Part shown: positions 60,583 to 64,000 of the stretch, piece by piece | Numbering within the stretch: the stretch's first letter is position 1 | Layout of the letters: every line of letters begins with the position of its first letter | Assembly: GCF_014647475.1 (NCBI RefSeq) | Contig: NZ_BMPG01000002.1 | Span: 806,001-870,000 of the forward strand | Direction: 5' to 3' | Length of the DNA stretch: 64,000 bases | Source: Halocalculus aciditolerans | GTDB lineage: Archaea; Halobacteriota; Halobacteria; Halobacteriales; Halobacteriaceae | Notes under the pieces: model-generated | Told to the model about the DNA's origin: nothing | Seen by the model: only the letters and a program-made list of their open reading frames with translations | The model's database searches: none | Position numbers and translations under genes: made by a program

Positions 60583-60637
60583 GGACGCGACGGCGATTGG
60601 CCGGCACGGGGCATAGGGACGCGACGGCGATTGGCCG
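60577..60637 (+). repeat. Two 27-base direct repeats after the COX15-like gene
   Basis: Identical copies lie at 60577-60603 and 60611-60637 (period 34 bases). The first contains the stop codon region of the COX15-like gene. The rest of the gap to 60699 looks non-coding. Confidence 0.8.
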
Positions 60638-60699
60638 TTGCGGGACGTAGCTACGTGTCGGCGAGTGATTTTTTGCGTGCGGGGGACGCGTTCGGGGGT

Positions 60700-61641
60700 A
60701 TGGTTCGCGTCGTGAGTTTCGGGAGCGTCAACGTCGACCGGACGTGGGCGGTGGACGAGGAGGTGTTGAGTGAGTTGCGCGGGCGCGCGTGGTTTCCGGA
60801 GCCGGGGGAGACGAAGACGGTGGCGTCGGTGCCGGAGTCGGAGCTGCCGTCGGGTTCGCCGTCGGTGACGCTGGGCGGGAAGGGGGCGAACGACGCGGTG
60901 GCGGCGGCGGGCGTGGGAGCGGACGCGCGACTGGTCGGGGCGGTGGGTGGGGACGCCGGCGAGTACGGTGTGCTGGAGACGCTGGAAGAGCGCGGAGTGG
61001 AGACGTCGGGCGTGCGCGTCGAGTCGGGGCGGGCGACGGGGGCGGCGTACGTGTTCGTCGCGCCGGACGGGGAGAGTCACGTTGCGCGCGTTCGGGGGGC
61101 GAACGCGGCGGTGGACGCGGCGCTCGTCGACGACGCGCTCGACGTGATTCGGAAGGCGGACGCGCTCTGCTTGCAGAACGAGATTCCGACTGCGGCGATG
61201 ACGGCGCTCCTCGACGGGCTGGAGCCGAAGGGGCCGGTGGTGGTCTTCGACCCCGCGCCGGTCGAGGGGGCGGCGGCGGTCGCGGGGCATCCGCGCGTCG
61301 ATTACGTCACGCCGAACGAGGTCGAGGCGGACGCGCTGGAGGCGGACGCCGTCGCGGATGCGACGGTAGTTGTGACGCGTGGCGCGGACGACGTCGTGGT
61401 CCGACGGGGTGGCGCGGAGGCGTTCCGCGTCACACCGCCGCCGGCGGCCGTCGAGGACACGACGGGCGCGGGCGATACGTTCGCGGGCGCGCTCGCGACG
61501 CGGCTCGGCGAGGGCGTAGACGACCGGACGGCGGTCGAGTTCGCGGCGGCGGCGTCGGCCGTCGCGACGGAGGCCGTCGGCGCGCAGGCGGCGATGCCCG
61601 CGCGGGACGCCGTCGAGGCGAAGGTGGAGGAGACCGGTTAG
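60700..61641 (+). CDS. PfkB/ribokinase-family carbohydrate kinase
   Basis: The protein has 313 residues from the ATG at 60700. Substrate and ATP motifs are VTLGGKGANDAVAAAGVGAD, GGDAGEYGVLETLEERGV, VFDPAPVEGAAAV, VTPNEVEADAL, VVVTRGADDVVV and DTTGAGDTFAGALATRL, the last with the catalytic Asp. It resembles ribokinases most; the sugar or nucleoside substrate is unknown. Convergent with a small gene, stops overlapping by 4 bases. Confidence 0.92.
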   Translation: MVRVVSFGSVNVDRTWAVDEEVLSELRGRAWFPEPGETKTVASVPESELPSGSPSVTLGGKGANDAVAAAGVGADARLVGAVGGDAGEYGVLETLEERGVETSGVRVESGRATGAAYVFVAPDGESHVARVRGANAAVDAALVDDALDVIRKADALCLQNEIPTAAMTALLDGLEPKGPVVVFDPAPVEGAAAVAGHPRVDYVTPNEVEADALEADAVADATVVVTRGADDVVVRRGGAEAFRVTPPPAAVEDTTGAGDTFAGALATRLGEGVDDRTAVEFAAAASAVATEAVGAQAAMPARDAVEAKVEETG

Positions 61642-61904
61642 CGGACGCCGAGTTCGTTCGCGCGGTCGACGGCGAGTTCGGCGAGTTCTTCGACCGTCAG
61701 GTCGGACTGGTCGGCGAGGACGCGACAGAGCATGCCGAGCTGTGTGACCGCGGCGGTCCGGAGGTCGTCCGTCTCGTTCCCGAAGTAGAACTCGTAGCCC
61801 GGGCCCTCGTGGATGAGGCCGAGGTAGACGGATTCGAGGTCGTCGGCGTCGAGCGCGTCAGTCGCCTGCGTCAGCACGTCGTCGAAGTCGGTGTCGTCGC
61901 TCAC
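61638..61904 (-). CDS. Small haloarchaeal protein
   Basis: The 88-residue protein starts at a GTG (VSDDTDFDDVLTQATDALDADDLESV) because no ATG fits better. Helical, with a beta part LIHEGPGYEFYFGN. No recognised family. Ends overlap the PfkB gene. Confidence 0.6.
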   Translation of the reverse strand: MSDDTDFDDVLTQATDALDADDLESVYLGLIHEGPGYEFYFGNETDDLRTAAVTQLGMLCRVLADQSDLTVEELAELAVDRANELGVR

Positions 61905-61965
61905 GAGGTGGTGTTCGCGCGGGCGGCGTGAAAAGCACACGGACGCGGCGCGCGCTGCGACGCCG

Positions 61966-62178
61966 TCACCCTTCGGTCGGCGAGAGCGCGTACCCGTCGT
62001 TTCGCCGGACGAGCGTTCCGTCGGCGACGAGTCGGTTCAGGGCGCGTTCGAGGTCGGCGTCTGGAACGCCGCTCCCGGCGAGGGCGCGCGCGATGCCGTC
62101 CGCGTCGACCGACGGAGCGCGCTCGCCGTCGGTGTTCAGCGCGACGATACGGCGGATGAGCGGTTCTAGGTCGTCCAT
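61966..62178 (-). CDS. Small winged-helix-like protein
   Basis: The 70-residue protein has helices IRRIVALNTDG, GIARALAGSGVPDADLERALNRLVADGTLVRR, and a short wing NDGYALSPTE. It suits a mini HTH regulator. It lies 27 bases after the DICT gene on the same strand, so probably shares its transcript. Confidence 0.65.
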   Translation of the reverse strand: MDDLEPLIRRIVALNTDGERAPSVDADGIARALAGSGVPDADLERALNRLVADGTLVRRNDGYALSPTEG

Positions 62179-62205
62179 CTGAGCCGGCCGGCGTCGGCCG
62201 TGCGC

Positions 62206-62970
62206 TCAGAGACGGTGCGCGATGTATTCGTTGAGGTCGGTTACTAGTGAGGGTCGGCGCGTCCAGAACCCCTGCCACTCGTTCGCGGTTTGCTGGACGG
62301 CGAGGAGCGCGAGGGCGTCGGCGTCCGCGTCGCCGTCGGGGTCGTAGACGACGAACCAGGAGTCGAGGAAGTCGCGTTCGTGGCCGGCGTGGATGGTGAT
62401 GTCGGAGGTCGAGGGCGGCGTCCACCCGGGCGCGCCGTAGGCGTTGACGTCGACGGCGGTGTCGTCGAGGCGGCGGTAGACGTCGCGCGTCCCGATTTCG
62501 TCGTCGATGCGGGAGAGCCGCTGGAAGGACGAGCGGAGCGTCCCGCCGTCGGCGTTCCAGGCGTGGCGTTCGATGTGGCGGGAGACGAGGATGAGGAGGA
62601 GCTTCTCCTTGTGCGAGTCCGGGTAGCCGCGGACGGTGAACCGCGTGTCGGCGAGGCCGGCGAGGACGGCGGGGAGGTCGGCGTCTTCGAGGGCGAGCGC
62701 GCCGGTAGTGAAGAGGTCGGAGTTGATGAAGAGGATGGCGTCTTGGAGTTCCGAGAGCGGGGAGGCGGCGACGACGGCGTCGTCTTCGACGAGAAAGACC
62801 GTGTCGTCCGCGGTGTCGGGGAGCGTGGCTTCCTTGACGGTGATGGATTGGTTGTCGAACAGGGAGTCGAGCATCCGCTGGACGGGCGCGGGCGCTCGCC
62901 GGTTGACGACGACGAGCGACCGGTCGGTGGCGTCGGTGTCGACCCGGTCGAGGAAGCGCTCCAGCGTCAC
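62206..62970 (-). CDS. DICT-domain sensory protein
   Basis: The 254-residue protein starts at a GTG. It has the DICT sensory pattern: LVVVNRRAPAPVQRMLDSLFDNQSI, DDTVFLVEDDAVVAASPLSELQDAILFINSDL, RHIERHAW and SWFVVYDPDGDADADALALLAVQ near the C-terminus. DICT domains sense unknown signals and are common in haloarchaea, alone or beside HTH regulators. The small winged-helix protein next to it may be such a partner. Confidence 0.75.
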   Translation of the reverse strand: MTLERFLDRVDTDATDRSLVVVNRRAPAPVQRMLDSLFDNQSITVKEATLPDTADDTVFLVEDDAVVAASPLSELQDAILFINSDLFTTGALALEDADLPAVLAGLADTRFTVRGYPDSHKEKLLLILVSRHIERHAWNADGGTLRSSFQRLSRIDDEIGTRDVYRRLDDTAVDVNAYGAPGWTPPSTSDITIHAGHERDFLDSWFVVYDPDGDADADALALLAVQQTANEWQGFWTRRPSLVTDLNEYIAHRL

Positions 62971-63080
62971 GGTTCACGCGTACGGGGGTAGGAGGGACTA
63001 TCTTTTCGATTCTGCATCGGTGAAAGAAGAATCGGTGGGCGGGGAGCGAGCGCGTTCGCCGGAGCGGATGGAGGGCGGTG

Positions 63081-63524
63081 TTACTCCGATTCCGATTCTG
63101 CGTCCGATTTGGGTTTCGTGGAGGTGACCGGGCGCGTGCTCTTCAGGATGACGGACTGCGCGACGCTCCCGAAGAGGAGTTTCCCGGCGGGCGAGCGCTG
63201 CCGGCCGCCGACCGCGATGTCGTCGGCGTCGACGTCGTCGGCGACGGCGAGGATGCCGTCTTCGGGTTCGCCGGACTCGGCGCGTTCTTCGACGTCGACG
63301 CCGATGGATTCGAGCGCGTCGACGGCGTACGCCACGCTGTCCGGGGTTTCGGCGTAGCCGCGGAGGTCGATTTTCGCGCTCTCGGCCGGCTGGACTTCCG
63401 GGAAGACGTGGAGGACGACGACGTCGACGTCGGTGCCGTTGTCAACGAGCGTTTCGACGTAGTCGACCTGGCCGCGGGCGCGTGTCGTGTCCGTGTCGAC
63501 GGGAACGAGGACCGTGTATGCCAT
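63081..63524 (-). CDS. Universal stress protein (UspA family)
   Basis: The protein has 147 residues from the ATG at 63524 (an in-frame GTG lies 6 bases upstream). Rossmann-like ATP-binding core VLVPVDTDTTRARG, LHVFPE and the nucleotide loop GGRQRSPAGKLLFGSVAQSV with GxxG-x9-GS. A tail of Lys/Ser/Glu residues follows. A TATA-like ATTAG-TTTTATTA (minus strand, near 63547-63557) fits the shorter start. Confidence 0.88.
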   Translation of the reverse strand: MAYTVLVPVDTDTTRARGQVDYVETLVDNGTDVDVVVLHVFPEVQPAESAKIDLRGYAETPDSVAYAVDALESIGVDVEERAESGEPEDGILAVADDVDADDIAVGGRQRSPAGKLLFGSVAQSVILKSTRPVTSTKPKSDAESESE

Positions 63525-63582
63525 GCTCACGCCTACACCCAGCCAGCTAATAAAACTCCGCCGTAGCGCCCCGAGAGGTCAC

Positions 63583-64000
63583 CTATTCGACGTGTCCGAC
63601 GGTGACGGAGAAGGGGATGGTGGTGCGGCGTTCGTACTCGCCGGTCTGCATCTGCTCGACGACTTCGCGGCCCATCTCCCGCCACTCGCCGCGGAGCGCG
63701 TCGATGTCGTCCTCGCTCAGTCCGCCCCGGGCGAGCGTGCGGCGTTGCTCGCGGAGCCGCGCGCCGGTCGCCTTCCGCTGCGCCGTCTCGATGTCGGATT
63801 CTGAGTACGGCGCGCTCGTCTCCCGGACGTGCTCGTGCCGCCGGGTCTCGACGTCGACGAGACCGGCGTCCGCGAAGACCTCGTCCGTGTGCGACCCGAG
63901 CGTCACGTCCGTCTCCACGCCCGCGATGTAGGCGTCCCGCGCGCGCCGCGTCAGCGCGGCCTCCGCGGGGACCGTGCTCTCCACGTCGACGCCGCTGTTA
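63583..64000 (-). CDS. C-terminal part of a probable SAM-dependent methyltransferase, cut by the window edge
   Basis: About 139 residues remain. LGSHTDEVFADAGLVDVETRRHEHV resembles the post-core strands of class I methyltransferases. GREVVEQMQTGEYERRTTIPFSVTVGHV is a typical C-terminal strand pair. The start lies beyond 64000; the GTG visible near 63984 is probably internal. The motif I region that would prove SAM binding is outside the window. Confidence 0.6.
   Translation of the reverse strand, partial: NSGVDVESTVPAEAALTRRARDAYIAGVETDVTLGSHTDEVFADAGLVDVETRRHEHVRETSAPYSESDIETAQRKATGARLREQRRTLARGGLSEDDIDALRGEWREMGREVVEQMQTGEYERRTTIPFSVTVGHVE

Noticed and set aside
1-64000. CRISPR array or cas genes
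   Set aside because: No regularly spaced repeats with unique spacers and no Cas protein motifs were seen; the repeats present are hairpin or tandem types.

Overview
The window is chromosomal DNA of a haloarchaeon (class Halobacteria). The GC content is very high and codons end mostly in G or C. The encoded proteins are rich in Asp and Glu. Markers typical of the group are two FtsZ paralogues, archaeal SecE and Spt5, a DtdA-type D-aminoacyl-tRNA deacylase, the haloarchaeal RNA polymerase epsilon-type protein, archaeal PilB/PilC-type secretion proteins, and many genes with a TATA-like box about 25-33 bases upstream of the start codon, which fits leaderless mRNAs. The gene order around ftsZ1-secE-nusG and around cdrS-ftsZ2-ncsA is the one known from Haloferax and Halobacterium. 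Product calls rest on reading translated sequences and motifs; no database search was run.

Layout. 1-3800: pabA-pabB, an acidic repeat/helix-hairpin-helix protein and aroE (chorismate and shikimate metabolism), all leftward. 3800-6200: two tandem cation/Ca2+ exchanger paralogues. 6200-11350: dtdA, ftsZ1, then an AT-rich inserted segment with one foreign-looking gene carrying a HEPN-type RNxxxH motif, bounded by mirror-image multi-hairpin repeats, then secE-nusG/spt5. 11700-18500: winged-helix protein, amino-acid permease fused to stress domains, tandem zinc-finger protein, acyl-CoA dehydrogenase, PHP protein, membrane hydrolase, CinA-type amidohydrolase and an NTF2-like protein. 18500-26600: a MinD-like ATPase pair converging on a seven-gene pilus-type operon (ATPase, membrane platform, five small pilin-like proteins). 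26700-35500: inositol-monophosphatase-family enzyme, mutL, the thiE-thiM-SDR-thiD operon and mutS. 35700-41800: RNA polymerase epsilon-type protein, a DUF4129/DUF58 operon and a convergent moxR-lipoprotein pair. 41850-49400: tRNA-Ser(CGA), DUF192 protein, AN1-rhomboid and endonuclease V, SDR and glycerate kinase, ArsA/Get3 ATPase, DUF47 protein and an aminotransferase. 49400-56200: Tat-exported propeller-like protein, tandem DUF4382 lipoprotein, MFS transporter, PD-(D/E)XK-like protein and a PAS/GAF histidine kinase. 56300-59700: tRNA-Tyr(GTA), then cdrL, cdrS, ftsZ2 and ncsA. 59800-64000: small zinc-ribbon protein, half-size CtaA/COX15-like protein, PfkB kinase, small haloarchaeal proteins, DICT-domain sensor, UspA and a truncated methyltransferase.

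How the parts fit together: both archaeal tubulins lie in the window, each beside its classical partners (ftsZ1 with secretion and transcription genes; ftsZ2 behind two ribbon-helix-helix regulators and a promoter region rich in one heptamer). Mismatch repair genes mutL and mutS bracket a compact thiamin-salvage operon. The most unusual feature is the 8.96-10.68 kb island between ftsZ1 and secE, which combines a compositionally foreign HEPN-motif gene with covarying hairpin-type inverted repeats. It is the best candidate here for an undescribed element. Many overlapping start/stop codons (ATGA, GTGA, TGATG) indicate translational coupling in the operons.
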